This document shows positions 35,770 to 49,361 of a stretch of 64,000 nt of DNA, piece by piece (positions within the stretch are counted from its first letter, which is position 1; every line of letters starts with the position of its first letter). The DNA comes from Nymphaea colorata. Its lineage: Eukaryota; Streptophyta; Magnoliopsida; Nymphaeales; Nymphaeaceae. The stretch is from assembly GCF_008831285.2 (NCBI RefSeq), contig NC_045140.1, positions 15,932,370 through 15,996,369 on the forward strand, read 5' to 3'. The position numbers and the translations under genes are program-made. A model generated the notes under the pieces. It saw only the letters and a program-made list of their open reading frames with translations. It was not told the DNA's origin and ran no database searches.

Positions 35770-36420
35770 AATGATGCATTGGACTAAGGAAGAACGTGGG
35801 CAAGATGATGAAGATTTTGTGACTTCCTTTGGAGAATGGGATAAAAATAACTCCAAGATGAAGTTGGTTGCTTCGAGTTATGAATCCAAATATAGCTTTA
35901 AGTATAGTTAAATTTCAAAATGCTAAAGGCACTTGGGATTATCTAAGATTAATGTGTGTTCAGTCAAATTGGACAAGACGATACCAACTAGCTCAAGATT
36001 TGAGAGGTTTTAGGCAAGGAAATGAATATATCCAATCCTTATCTGAGATGCACAAGATGTAACGACTAAGGAGTGTCGTGAGTGTAAAAAAGATGGAAAT
36101 CAAAACAAGGGACCAAAAATATGTCACAACATTTTTTATGGCCTTAAGATCTGAATTTTGAGAGTATAAGAAGTAAATCCTTTGTCTCCAAAAGCTTGTG
36201 TTCTTTAGTTCAAATTGTTTGAGAACTTATGGAAGAAAGACACTAAGAATAAGTCATTCGGAGAAAGAGTGTCGAAGACTCTGTTCTTGCAGTGTCTAAA
36301 TCATTTGGTAGAAAATGAGGTAGTGGGAAATGATCTGAAAGGGGAAGGGATGAACAATGTTCGGTGCAACTATTGTAATTAAAGAACTGTGACGCATGAA
36401 ATTCAATTGTTTAGTGCTAA
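35770..36420 (+). pseudogene. Ty1/copia gag (UBN2-type) remnant
   Basis: The frame at 35870 onwards reads VMNPNIALSIVKFQNAKGTW, then DYLRLMCVQSNWTRRYQLAQ, then DLRGFRQGNEYIQSLSEM. This is the plant copia gag pattern (W...S..P.I......AK..WDYL...YVQSN.A..YQL...I....QG..SIQ.FYSEM). A weak CREC-type motif (CRECKK) and a CxxC...HEI zinc-knuckle trace follow before 36410. Stops and frameshifts occur (for example just before 35870 and after HKM). No protease, integrase, reverse transcriptase or LTRs were found nearby, so this is a gag fragment or a heavily eroded element. Confidence 0.8.
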
Positions 36421-38035
36421 AAAAAAAAAAAGGAATGTAAGTTGCTAGCTCTTATGGGGATGAAAAAGAGATGGAAGACATTTAACATGAGTGCAAGTAA
36501 AAGAAATCTCCTCAACTGGAGACAAGGATCGTCAATTTGGTGCTAACATCCTTTAAAACATTCAAAGCTTTTTGGTCATAATGCTTTGGTAGCTTCCACC
36601 TTCTCGAGGTGCCTCTTGTCATGTGACTGCAAATAAGACTTTCTTAAGTAGTTGATATTCTTGTTTTGGATTTTTGAAACCGCAAATTGTTCTTCTATGT
36701 CCATAACGAAATATGGTTAGATTACTTCCAACTCTTGCAATTTTTGATGTGTTCCGCAAAGCCTCATATTTCTTGAAAATTATGACTATTCATGTTTTTT
36801 ATAAAGTGCGTATAAACTTGTTAAAATATTTCGTTGTTTTTGACCTTTTATGAACTTCACATTCTTTGAACTTCCACAAAATTTAACATCTGAATTTTCA
36901 ATGAAGTAAAATTTTAAAGTCTTAAAAATTTCACAAACAGATTGCGCGTTTCTCAAAAATTTCTAATTACTTGATTCATGCGACTTGAGCCCACGGTTAC
37001 TTGATTCCTTAACATCTGTTTGTTTGTTCATTTGTGGCATCGGATTGAAGGAGCTGCGTGAAACAAGTCTTTCCCTCAGTACTTTATATACATACATGTG
37101 CGTCTTCCCGGTGCATATTAAGCTAAGTAAATTTAAGTCAGACCTTTATGTTAAGCTAAAATAAATATTTTAATTGTGAATCTTAAGTTCGAGTTGGGAT
37201 CCTTAATTTGATGATCGCCAACTTTACTATAAATCTTTCACCCTATTTAGTAAACATATATCATGTTAAATCCACATCAAATCTATGGATTCCAAATATG
37301 AAGTGACTACATGCCGGAAGATGATAAACAATTTGGGGCCCCAAATCATATTTGTACCATTTCCCATCCATTTGCAACTCATACTCTTCACCATAACTGA
37401 TTTATCGTGTGTTCATATATTTGGATATAGTTTCAGATGCATGTCATATTCAAATCTAAATTTTAAATTTGAAAGATAAATCCGATTTTTAAATTTATGT
37501 CCAAATTTGAATTCAATATTTAAATACCAAAATTTGATGTTGGAAATGCATGGAGGTCCAATAATATAAGATATCTATTTACAACTTTTAATTTTATAAC
37601 CGAATTTGAATCCAATTTTTAAATACAGAATTGAATCCGAAGCATATTATTATACATTAAAATCGATGTTGAAAGTGTATGGAGATCCACTGTAAGATAT
37701 TTATTTAAAACAAATTCAAATTTAAACATGGAATCCAAATGTGACCTATATTTATTTAAATTGACTGTGCATCCAAACCCAATAGGATGTCTACTCTTAA
37801 ATTTGAATCCAATCAAATATCTTAATTGACCATTATTTTTTTTTTCTGCATCTAACTTTTTTGAAGCAATTCTCTTATCCGAATATACTAATCCATTGAT
37901 ATCTTCACTTGCCTATCCAAAGTAGTTTTTTGAGGAAAACAGGTTCTTTACGATGATGGCATGAACCAGTTCTTTTCTTTAATGTTTTCCTCCGAGCCAG
38001 TTCCATCATTTACCCGCGCAACATCAGACATTTCT

Positions 38036-38083
<48 letters not shown>

Positions 38084-38504
38084 ATTAGGAAGAGGGGAAA
38101 GAGAGAGCGATCACACCGCAAGGGCGGAGCGAAGCCAATTTCTTTTTGAATATTTTCAATTCATAAATTTGTTTATATTAAATTGTCTTGTTATTTTTTT
38201 ATTAAGAAATGCCATCTTATTTTTGCAACTGATATTTTACTTAAAAATTATACATGTTAAATAACTGGTAATTTTTAGAGTTTATCTTCCTGTTCACCCT
38301 CCTTCGATTCATTTGCAGTTTTATGTTATATAGATAAAAGGAATGCAAATTACGTATGCCATTTATCAATTTGATGGCCGGTGCATTATTTTGGTGAACT
38401 TTTATGTGTCATTTCGTGTGCCATAGTTGATTCTAAATTTATGTGCAACTTTGGAAAAGAAAAATGTGAGACCCATCGATGAAATCTCAAAGTTTTGCCC
38501 TATG
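36421..38504. other. AT-rich intergenic sequence, GA microsatellite inside
   Basis: No gene recognised. 37120-37850 is full of TCCAAATTTGAAT / TTTAAATTTG words, resembling 9860-10150; they may be remnants of the same repeat family. Confidence 0.4.
38039..38081. repeat. (GA)n microsatellite
   Basis: About 21 uninterrupted GA units. Confidence 0.95.
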
Positions 38505-38865
38505 TCACCAGAGGAGTGCAGACCAGAGGAGTGCAGGGTGCAGGTGTCATTCCAAAAAATTTAGGTGCGGTGAGGGTATTTTATTATTATTATTATTTTC
38601 AATTTATTATATATATAAGCATGTATATATTATTATTACAATTTAGCTATTTATGTATATAACATACTTGAATAATTGTATTAATTATATTGTATAGGAA
38701 AATATCATAACAACATATATTATATAAGTAATTTAGTAATATAACATTCTAATTGGGCTCAGGTGTAAGTCGGAGTTGCACCCATGTCCGGTGCGCACCT
38801 GACTCGATGCAACTCGAGTACGGCAGTAAAATAGAAGAGTCCAATGACTTAGGTTTTGCCTCACA
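38505..38865 (-). mobile_element. Dispersed repeat family member, orientation 2
   Basis: The reverse complement of this segment follows 24650-24975 in order (GGACTCTTCTATTTTACTGC, GCACCGGACATGGGTGCAAC, TTATTCAAGTATGTTATATA, then TTTTTTGGAATG). The copies differ by substitutions and indels in the AT-rich middle. No coding capacity. Confidence 0.75.
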
Positions 38866-39385
38866 TTTGTGCTTTTAAAATATTCATTTTTTGATTGATA
38901 ATATTTTTCTATTGCGAATAACAAATTCTTACCTTACATTTGCTCTTTTAAGAAATTCTGCTTTTGGGTTTGTTTCTGCCTTGGACTATGGTTGTTCGGA
39001 CCTGAGCTCCGTCCCTTTCCCTACCAATTTCATTTCAAAAGTTATTTAGGTCAAAAAAGTTTTTTTCTTTTCAGTATGCTCGGATTTCTCAGCAGACCAA
39101 ATGTGTGCGTCGTTACTGGTGGATAACTCAATAAAAAGGTGACCTGACACCTTTGCAATTGGTATGCAACCTTTCCTCTATGAAGGCGAGACAGAATCCA
39201 GGTTCTTGTAGAAATGTATTTACTAAGACAATAATTTACAATCCTGAGATAAAACCTAAGGGTTTAGGAGACAATTTTCATTTGGGTCTTCATTTTAAAT
39301 GGCTGAGGCATCAAGTTTCTGTAACATAAAAGAGTTGAAGCACAAGCACACTGTGGTAAAATCCCGAGGCATTAAAAGTAAGCCT

Positions 39386-39534
39386 TATATTTTAAAGAGA
39401 CAAGACAAGAGGTTATATTTTAAAGAGACAAGACAAGAGGTTAAGTAAAAGTTTCGGCTCTCCGCCAAGTAGTTATATCTTAAGGAAACAAGACAAGAGG
39501 TTAAGTAAAAGTTTCGGCTCTTCGCCAAGTAGTG
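39386..39534. repeat. Nested tandem repeat
   Basis: A unit of about 60 bases (TTATATyTTAArGArACAAGACAAGAGGTTAAGTAAAAGTTTCGGCTCTyCGCCAAGTAG) occurs twice in tandem, preceded by an extra partial copy of its first 27 bases. Confidence 0.9.
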
Positions 39535-40165
39535 GGTCTTCTTTGTCACCAGGAAATAAATTGAGAAGCGAGCCAATTGTTTTACACCATAGCCATGAAG
39601 ACGTAATTAGGATCTCGTTTTGGTAGCAGATGGTTGGTGCGTGATGCGGCCAATAATTCTTCAATCTTCAATTTTCTTTTGTCTCTAATGGCAGGAGAAT
39701 TGATTGAGTAGGTACGTGAGGCTTTGCCAAATCAAAGATTCTCTTTTGTGTCATGCCTTATTACGATTCTTTCTCTATCATGTGTTTACTCGAATATATA
39801 TAGTGGATATTATTTAGTGTGATTACTTTGCGTTATTAATTTTTGGAAATTTGACCAACTGGGTGCTATATATTCCACATGATTAAATGGGTGTTCCACT
39901 TAACTAAAACACGTCAGTACTAGGCACTTGAGAGATTTTGAAAAATCACTACATATTTTTTTGAAAGAATAAAAGAATTGTCGATCTCATGTTGCAAGAC
40001 TCGTGAGTTATAATTTAAGGACATGCAAGAATAAATATTAAATTCTTCATAGTATTAGGTGATATTAGTAGAAACCAATACATGTATGCATCTATATGTC
40101 TATTACCTCTGTACTAATTCAGGTTTCCTATAATGACAAACAATCAAGCTTTGACGGATCTTATA

Positions 40166-40169
40166 TGTA

Positions 40170-40213
<44 letters not shown>
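40166..40213. repeat. (GT)n(AT)n microsatellite
   Basis: Short TGTG tract followed by about 17 AT units. Confidence 0.95.
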
Positions 40214-40215
<2 letters not shown>

Positions 40216-42036
40216 AATCTCATTGTATAGAAATACATAATATCTTCCAGACCAAATTAATCTCCCCATACGGGTTCTTTTGAGCCATATTTTCTTGAAT
40301 CTGGGATATGGTACAAGCCCCATCTACAAAGTTCATATACAAGTGGCCCTAATATCTAAATCGCTTCAGATTTTGGTTAATTCTCACCTATCGAGCATGC
40401 ATGCGATGTCTATTGTTTATTCAATAAGAATTAATTCTTCAATAATTGAAACGCCGGAAGTATGCAAACTTCTGAAAAACTAACTACCAATAAATGCTAA
40501 ATTCATGACCTGCTTTTACAGCCGAATAAAACATCCTATAATCCGAAAAGGGCCATCAACGAACAACATAGCTCACACTTGCGCAATCAAAATTTAAGCC
40601 AAACAACTTCAAACGTTAAAATTCAAAGGACATCTGTGAATCAGCTTCTACACAGTTTCCTTCAAATTTTCCAATGATACAATTTTGATGCGTCCCACAA
40701 ACAGCTAACGAGCATGTGCTTGTACATGTAGAGGACTGGAACGCGGCCGATTGGGAGAGGAGAAGGTTGGTGTTGGTAGGTGCTCTGTCTTTTTGGTGTC
40801 AAAAGACAGGTCACGTTCTTAGGTGAAGATGGTAGGTGTTCTGTTGTATGGCTGTTGTTGATACTAACATTTTTCTATATAAGAATATACATACAAATCT
40901 TTTTTGGAAAAAACATATCGAAATTTTGGTGGCATAGTAAAACACGCTTAAGTTTGAATTTCGTTAAACGTAAGCGTGTTTTTTTAAATTATATGACCAA
41001 AGCTTGTCCTAAGCAATGCTGTCGGTGAAATCTTCGGTGTAAATTGCAGGGCCTAATAATTGTGCTCCGATTAAGCGGAGAGTTGCCGTCACTGTGCAGA
41101 GAACCAAACAGCGAGAAGACAACGCATATATGCCCTGTTGGCTCTTACCCTTGTTGGAAATGAGACTCTTCTTTTCTGGTAATGCATGCTTAAGATGCTT
41201 CTGATCTAGAATTCTCGTTCTGTTTATGGCGTTGAACTTAACGAGAGAGAGAGAGTTTTAACGCAGACCGAGGGCGCTTTGGATTCTCTGGAGACGCCAA
41301 CAGGCCATCCGATAACCAACCGGCAAGGGGGTTGGGAGATCGAGTCATCCCCTCAAGTTGCAGCAGCAAGCTAGCTTCAAACAAGAAAGGGCCCTCCCTC
41401 CGCTCCCATTTGGGATCTGTGAATATCGATTCCTGTCATTGAATCGGCTACTGCTGCAGGAAATCTCACTCTGATTCCTTGTTCCTTTCTTCTCCCCCTT
41501 TTCACCAATGGTGGAAAGAGCAGCGGCTACCATCCCCGCAAATACTTCTCGCATTGCTAGGTTCCTTTCGGGCAAGTCTCCTCTCCCTTTATGCCACCGT
41601 CCTCGTTACTTGTCCTTTTTTTAGGTTGTTAGGTTTGATCCAATTTGTTGATCTTCTTCATGAATTTGTTTTCTCCTGAAGTGGCTGTCCCTTTTCTTCA
41701 AGTATTTCTTTGAATGGTGATGGCTAAATTGACAGTCGGGGTTGCAACTTTGAAAATTAATGTCCCTTTCCCTTTTGAGACTCTGCTTATTATTTCTTGT
41801 TAAGGTCATCTTGCATGAGAATTCTTGACTTTAACCCTCTTGTCATTGGTATGCGCTTCTGGTCGGTGTTGATCCTGTCTGATTGCTTGTTTTGTATTTG
41901 CCTTTTGGGGTTTATGCAATTGATAGAGTGAGAAACGACTGGTACATGAATCTTGTTTTTGGACTGGATCTGTAGATGTCGCCATTTCTTTCCAGTGCAG
42001 CTTAGTTCTGGAGATAAAAGAAAAAGTTGGGAGAAT
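40214..42036. other. Upstream region and probable leader of the GH43 gene
   Basis: No coding exon. From about 41230 the composition changes to leader-like sequence. A polypyrimidine tract and acceptor (TTCTTTCCAGTGCAG, ending at 42000) lie 36 bases before the GH43 start codon, so a 5'-UTR intron is likely. Its donor cannot be fixed by eye (candidates lie at about 41570-41620). Confidence 0.45.
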
Positions 42037-45000
42037 ATGAAGATGACGAGGAACAAAAACAGGAAATCAAATTATTTGCATTGCAATGCAGGAAACAGAT
42101 GCCCAGTGTCTGTTATTGTGTGGAGCTTGGTCGGGCTTGTTCTTTTGGTCCATTTCTATTCCGTACTTCACCAGAGGGGTTGGAGAGGAGAGGTTCAGGT
42201 TCGTCCCAATCTTGTTTTGGCGAATAGGGAGCTTGAGCAGATAGAGGAGGAGGCATTCCAGTTCCCTTCAAGAAACAGACGGCAGGCACGTCCGGGAAAG
42301 CAGAGAGCTAGGCGGATTTCTGTCATAGATGAGTTTCTTGATAAGGCGTCAAAAACAAGGTACACGTTCTTTCCGGACCGATCCACTGCTATAAATCCAT
42401 TGACGGCACCAGCTAAGGATAGGCTGTATTTTTCTCCGGCCAAAATATGGCTGGACACTGATGGTAAACCAATTCAAGCACATGGAGGAGGAATTTTATA
42501 CATCGAGAGCTCTGGAACGTTCTATTGGTATGGAGAAAATAAGGATGGTGTTACCTACCATGCCCACAGAAAAGGAGCTGCTCGGGTTAGTTCGAGTTAT
42601 GAACTTTGTAGTTCATAGATTATTGTTTAAGAAATTCTAAATTTACTTTATTATTGCAAGCACATGCATATGACTACGTTCAAATTCTTTTGTATCTTTG
42701 TATTTCTTCATATTTCCTTTGCTATATCTGTATGGTAGTGATTATCGGGCACTGTAGACATGATTTTCCTTCTGTTCAGAATATCACTACAGTACTTGCC
42801 TTAGTAATTGTTTTTCATGTAATTTAGATTCCATTATTTAATCTGAATTTTCCTTGTATAACTGTGTGACCTCCTTCCATTCTTTCTGAACCCCAAACTA
42901 CTGAATTATGTTATTTTATATGGGGGTACTAATATTACAAGCTATCGTTGTTTCTACTTGGCCACTTTTCATGCTGGTACATGATTATGTGGATACGTGC
43001 TGCAGTAGGGTTATGGGCATGGAGGGCAGAGATGTTTTCCTGAGACTGCCAATATACATGCTAATTGTTTTATGGATCATCAAGTGCTATTTTTCCTGTA
43101 CAATTGTGTATAAGCATCATCTTAATGAACTAAATCAGTTAGCTGATTCCTTATTGTACATTTTGAACTTTCCTCCATTTACCGCATTCTGTTTCTTGCT
43201 TTCCTTTTCATAAACAAAGGCTACTTTATCTATTTATAGGTAATTTCTTTTAATTTATTGAGAATTGGGACACAGATTTTGTCAACGATTATGACCTCCT
43301 ACTAATGACCAGCTACTATTTGGATACTATAAAATGAGTTGCTATACATAATTTATTCAGATTAGTTGGACTCATGGCTGAGTTGGTAGGCGATGCTGCG
43401 TTAGCTTATATACTTATCATCTTACAGACTGCATATCTGTGGTTGTGATCAGCCTCAATTTTGTCTATATGACAGCGTTTCATCAATAACTATCTGCACA
43501 GTTCTCTCATTTTTAGGAGGAAACTATTTTCACAGTTCATCTTATTGTGGTTACCTACAGTTCATTAATTCTTTGAATGGTTCTTTCTCTTTCCTTATCA
43601 GTTTCTTCTAGCATCTTTCTTGGTATTTCAGACATCCCCTGATCTCATCTAGATTGGATATTATGAAATGGAAGGTTGGTTGTTTATGTTACTGTTCCTA
43701 GATGTGTGTTAGATGGTGGGTACTTGGAGCAAGATCACAATCCTAGTTCCATTGCAGGTAGGGGACTAGGGAGTAAGTGGTTTGTAGTTGTACAACTTGG
43801 CTTCAGATGCTACATTAGAAGAAGTTTTCTTTCTCCTTTTTAATTCTTGTTTTGTGTATAATTTTAGTTAATATGCATGCTCAGACTAGTCCTATTGCAG
43901 GAACGTCTCACTCATGTGTTAAATATTGTGCAAGTCTACGGTTCCATGTGCCATATTTGCCTGTTAAGCTGACTAATTAACTTCATGCCAACAACTTGCA
44001 TGGTAACCTCTCATTGTTAAAGAGTGCTACAATTGTGTCCTATTTCCACCTCATCAGCTTCCAAATGTCCTGACTTGATTGAGGTGTCTTACCTTCAGTT
44101 CCTGATCTGAATCCTGGTTGGGAATATGCAGAAAAAGGAAGTATCACAGACGTGTACGTTATAGCCACTGTCCGTCCTCTAGAATGTATAATTTTTATTT
44201 CCATATTCTTATTTGTATGACGTTACTGGGAGTACGTTATATAGGTATTCTGTACTTTTGTATAAATTTTGAGTTGCTTCTATTGGAATTTGTGCATACA
44301 GTTTCAGCTATCTTAAGCTTTTCAGATATTCTTACAGATTCCGACTGCATTGTTATGGGAACAGTATTGGCTGTACCTTTAAAATCTTAGTTATTGTTAA
44401 ATTTAACTGAGTTGGGCTAGTACCGACAATCTCTTACCACTAAATTATGTTTTATTACCTCAGGTTGACATCATTGGAGTGAGCTGCTATTCTTCCAAGG
44501 ACTTGTGGACTTGGAAAAATGAAGGAATCGTACTGCATGGTGAGGAAAAGAATGTTAGTCATGACCTGTACAAGAGTAATGTTCTTGAGAGGCCAAAGGT
44601 AATTTACAACAGTAAATCGAACAAGTATGTTATGTGGATGCATATTGACAATGGAAACTATACCAAAGCTGCTGTTGGGGTAGCCATAAGTGATTCACCT
44701 ACTGGACCTTTCAAGTATCTCTACAGCAAACGGCCTCATGGTTTTGATAGTCGGGATATGACAATTTTCAAAGATGATGATGAAAAAGCCTACATTATCT
44801 ACTCATCGCAGGACAACAGTGAACTTCATGTTGGCCCACTTACGGATGATTACCTCGATGTTACAAGGGTAATGAGAAGGATTTTAGTTGGGCAACATAG
44901 AGAAGCACCAGCTTTGTTCAAGCATCGGGGTACATATTACATGATAACATCAGGTTGCACAGGTTGGGCACCTAATGAAGCACTAGCTCATGCAGCTGAG

Positions 45001-45315
45001 TCGGTTATGGGTCCATGGGAAACGCTGGGAAATCCTTGTATAGGTGGCAATCACATATTTCGGACAACAACCTTCTTCTCACAGAGTACCTTTGTGTTAT
45101 CTTTGCCAGGATTATCTGGTTCTTTCATATTTATGGCTGACAGATGGAATCCTGCTGAGCTTAGGGATTCAAGGTACGTCTGGTTGCCTTTGACTGTTGG
45201 TGGAGCTGCTGATCAACCACTGGAGTACAGTTTTGGTTTCCCCCTGTGGTCCAGAATCTCAATCTATTGGCACAGGAAATGGAAGCTTCCTGATGGATGG
45301 AAGGTATCTCACTGA
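42037..45315 (+). CDS. Glycoside hydrolase family 43 protein, Golgi exo-beta-1,3-galactosidase type (two exons)
   Basis: Exon 1 is 42037-42585 and exon 2 is 44464-45315. The intron (42586-44463) starts GTTAGT, ends TTACCTCAG and is in phase 0. The joined product is 466 residues, the usual length of the plant subfamily. Residues 24-44 form one membrane segment after a basic N-terminus, fitting a type II Golgi membrane protein. The catalytic domain begins near residue 140. Visible family motifs are IQAHGGGI, YWYGE.KDG.TYHAHRK.AAR, GRPHG-like RPHGFDSRDMT (D281, likely the pKa-modulating Asp), GQHREAPA (E330, likely the general acid), TSGCTGWAPNEA and FMADRWNP. The Arabidopsis relatives (At3g49880, At5g67540) act as Golgi exo-beta-1,3-galactosidases on arabinogalactan side chains. 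The start is the first ATG in frame; ATG 42043 is an alternative. The C-terminus WKVSH could instead be spliced after GWK at GTATCT. Confidence 0.93.
42586..44463 (+). other. GH43 intron 1
   Basis: 1878 bases, GTTAGT...CTCAG, T-rich. No coding sequence or repeat was identified inside. Confidence 0.88.
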
Positions 45316-48300
45316 GGCCAACTTACTTGACCCTATAGCAGGTCCATTGCTATTCGTGCGTCATCTTTGCCTTCTTAATATCTTGATGCCAGACTTTTTC
45401 CTTCCTAACATTTTCAAAACATTCTCATGAGCAATGGGTCTTCTGTTTGGACATTATGAGGAACTGCATAATTGTTTTCTGCTACATATTAGCACCAAAT
45501 TCACTCAGGATTTTTGCATGTATGCTACACGAGATTTCTTTTCTGAGTTAATAATATGATACTCTTCTATAACTTTGATAATGCATACCGCTTACGTATG
45601 AATGTTCCAGTTTAGTCACTCCTGTAACCATGTTCACCAGGTAGTTCATGTAATGCTACAATATTCCTGCAGCATGACTTCCAAATCTCTTGTGCTTATT
45701 CCTTCGTTGATACAACATTCATTACACTTAAGTTGAATAGGATAGCGCATTGCTTTTCCCCTTCTATCACAGTTTTCCATGGAAGTGTTCCTGATCATTT
45801 TTATCCTTTGTCTTCATAGTATGACACACAGAAACTAATATGCTCTTGTTTTGCAGGTTAGACAGCTCCATGACTAAGTTCAAGTGGGAGACACATGTTG
45901 CTTGCCATTGTCTTGGTCTGGATTTACTGTGTGTACAGCAATCTCTCTTGAAGTCCATATTTGATAGGTTGTTCTTAAATGGAACCTTTCCTACCACACG
46001 ATGATAACCAAACACGATCTCTTTTTCCCATGAAGCTGGTGCAGCGTGGAAAAAGAGAACTTTATCTACGGGTGCCACATAACTAAAAGATCGGAAAGAT
46101 AGGATATTCAAATGTTCTTATGGAGGGGATCTCATTGTTGCCATGTCCATGAATACACTTCCAATCTATATAAACAGTGTAACCTAAAGTTTGAGCTTCT
46201 CATGACTTTTAATGTGGATTATGTGGGCAGTATCCTTGTATCAAGTTTGAAACTTGTCCATGATATGTATTTGTATTATCTAACATCTATCTGTATTTCC
46301 AATAGAAAAGCTTGCCTAAAGATCCCAAGGACAATCTTCCAGTGTCAGCAACATGTCACGGTATTTTCTGTCTGTTTCTGGCATGGCCCATTGCCCTTTC
46401 TCAAAACTGCTTGACGGTAAGATGGTTTGGCTCCTGTGTCTGTGTTTTGCTATCAGGGAGAATTCTTTTAATGTATGTATTTGAATGTCTCGGAAGAGTG
46501 CAAGTCATGGAGATCAATATGCATAGTGCCAGTCCTACTTGATGGGTTCCCACGCTTGCCTATGTTCCGTTCTGAGCTACTGCCGAATCAAGACATGGAT
46601 TTTTAAGAGGTATAGGAGAGACAAATATTATAAATAATCCCAGCCCATCAGCATTTTCAGCACCATTTGACTCTTCCGCCAAGCAGGTCCTACAGTGATG
46701 ATCTTAACTTCCTGAGTGGAAAACAGGCTCCTGGTCTTACCAGCAATTCGTATATAGATTTTGAGATGTCGAAAGTCGAAGACCTAAAGGGTTCCCGAAC
46801 ACCAAACATCTTATGACTTGGAAAAGACTGTTTTTTATTTGAGGTGGCAAATGATATCTCTTTCCGTTAAACTTATGCAGAAACCGATGATGCAGTGGCT
46901 CCGCCACGTTGTACTGCTGTGGGCAATTGCCCATACTAACTCGCAGCTTTATGTTTTCAATTTTTACACAGAGTGCCTCTCCAAGTTTGAAATTTAAAGT
47001 AAGAATGCCCTCCTCCCAGAAATTTCTAGCTTCACCAGGACCTCCTCTGCGCGAATTGTCATCATCCTCACATGCAGAAAGCAAGAGAGCGGTTCAGGCA
47101 AAGCAAGTACACATTATTGTTGGGTTGGCTCATGTACCATTTTGTATATTCTGCTTAGCGTAGCTCGTGAACAATGTTTTCACGTGTTCTTAACTCGTTG
47201 CGCTAAACAAATTGGCTCCCCTGCACAAGCCCTACGGCCAACTCTACCTCGTCATCAGATGAACCTTGACCCTCTGCCTCCGACAGAATATAGAAGCTTC
47301 CATTGATGATGGTTCATTGGTGTGTTGATCTAGTAACACCTCTCTCTCTCTCTCTCTCCCTCTCCCTCATGTGTATGATTGTAATGAAAACTTCCAATTC
47401 TCTGGCACCTGTATATTTTATTTGATTGATCGATCGGTTAGGGTTAGGCGCACTTTGTAAAATGTGTTAGATATTTATCAAATGAACAAGAATTGTTATT
47501 AGATACACATTTCTTTCCTTCAACTAATTTAGAAAGACGGGAAACAGTAGAAACTGCTGAGGATGTGAAGTTGTAGACCCTTGAGTCAACTCTTTTCATT
47601 CTGCAGCAATGCCAACTTCTCCCCAGTAAACCAAGCATGATATACGTGAAAAGTTGGTTTAATAGGTTTTTACTAAATCAAATTTGGTAAGCAAGGCAAG
47701 AGAGGAATTCAAAGACAGAAAAATGAGATTAGTATGAGATGACAAACCTTTTAGTAATTAAGGATGTAAATAGTTCACATGCAGATAATAGAAATATTTT
47801 AAAAGAGAAAATTGAAGACAACAAGTCAATTATAATAGTCATTTTTCTTGGTAGACTTATCGTAGCTGGATTAGGCAGTCAAGATGTGCTTCTTGCTGCA
47901 TGCTTCAGAATGAATTGTCAATTTAAGGGAAAAGCTTGTTTTTCTTTTGATCATGGACTTGTTAGAACAAACCTGACCTACCATGGATTCTGCAGAATCA
48001 ACATTAAATAAATTAATAGAAAATTTGACCTAAGATTAGATTTAAGTATAAAACGAGTACTTCCAGAAGTGGTTAGGTGCTGAGTATGGATCTGGATCCA
48101 GATCTTGCACTGAATAACGTTCATGTGCAGGGAACTAAACAGGGATCTGATAAAGGTCACGTCACGACCTTTCGCCATTTTATGGAGTCGGATTGAATAA
48201 AGTGGTCAGGCTAGCAAACTGGCAGCTTCCTCTAATCCTGATCCAATACTTTAATCATAATCAAGCATATGGATTGAACGGAATAGGTGGCCTACATGGC

Positions 48301-48401
48301 AGCACTAGCTGGGCGGTTCCAAATTTTCATGCAGAAAGATCATTGTTTAAGGCTTAAAGCTTAAACACCCTTTAGTCTATTCGCTTTTCAAACAGCCTTT
48401 T
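45316..48401. other. Downstream of GH43: probable 3' UTR then intergenic
   Basis: No second gene was identified. 46310-46420 and 46990-47110 contain short splice-bounded-looking open stretches on the plus strand, but I recognise neither. A short CT run lies at 47339-47370. Confidence 0.4.
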
Positions 48402-48466
<65 letters not shown>

Positions 48467-48467
48467 C

Positions 48468-48495
<28 letters not shown>
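48402..48495. repeat. (CT)n(TA)n compound microsatellite
   Basis: About 22 CT units followed by about 24 TA units with one C interruption. Confidence 0.95.
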
Positions 48496-48498
<3 letters not shown>

Positions 48499-49323
48499 AA
48501 CAGGTAGTTGTCATGCCCTCATATATCAGACTTAATGGGAATCATGTGGAGGCCTTTGATTACTTCAAATATACAATTAAATCTATGGATTTTGATGATG
48601 TGCTAAAAGATCCACGGTAAAATCTATAGTTCATCAAACTGAGGATCTTAGATTCTACACTTAGAAATATCTATTTGGCCTTTTTGCATTGAGAAAATAT
48701 CGAATTTGAGATGGGAAGGGCGAGAGTTTGATCTTAAAACCATGGTATTCAAATCTTAAGAATTTTAGACCAGGGGCAATCTGGGTCATCTATTCCAAAG
48801 AAATCAGATAGTAGAGCTTAAATTGCAAATATAAAAGTCAAACTATTTTTTCAAGAGTTTGATCAAGATATATTTCAAAAAGTGAGAGGTAAAAAGAGAA
48901 AGAGAAAAAGAAACGAGTTTTGTTCAATTAAACCCCTTTATATCTTTTGAGAAGTATTTTTGACTCGTAAAACAAGAGCTTGGTTTCTATATTTGTTACT
49001 TACTCTCTAGATCTTCTCAAAATTCATGTCCGATATAGACACCCCATTTTTTGTAATAAGCTGGAAAAGAGAGAATGTATCAAAGATCGCCAAATTAAAA
49101 TGGTGCTGATAGAGCATTTGGATAAATTAAAAAAAAAAAGAAAAAAAAAGAACAAAAGCAGCAAAATAGAATGGCCACATATAATTGTTTTCAGCCATCA
49201 TCAAAGCCCGAGCGAAGAGTACCAAGCAGATACGGAACGGTAGAGTACATTAATATGTTCTGGAGGGGACATCGACCGCCCTTCAAGAATCTCACCTTTC
49301 ATTATTCCAAACATTTTCTGCAC

Positions 49324-49324
49324 T

Positions 49325-49361
<37 letters not shown>
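49324..49361. repeat. (CT)n microsatellite
   Basis: CT run with one T interruption. Confidence 0.9.

Noticed and set aside
43380-43450. tRNA-like beginning GGCTGAGTTGGTAGGCGATGC
   Set aside because: No matching acceptor stem or T-loop GGTTCRANTCC follows; no tRNA gene was found anywhere in the window by eye.
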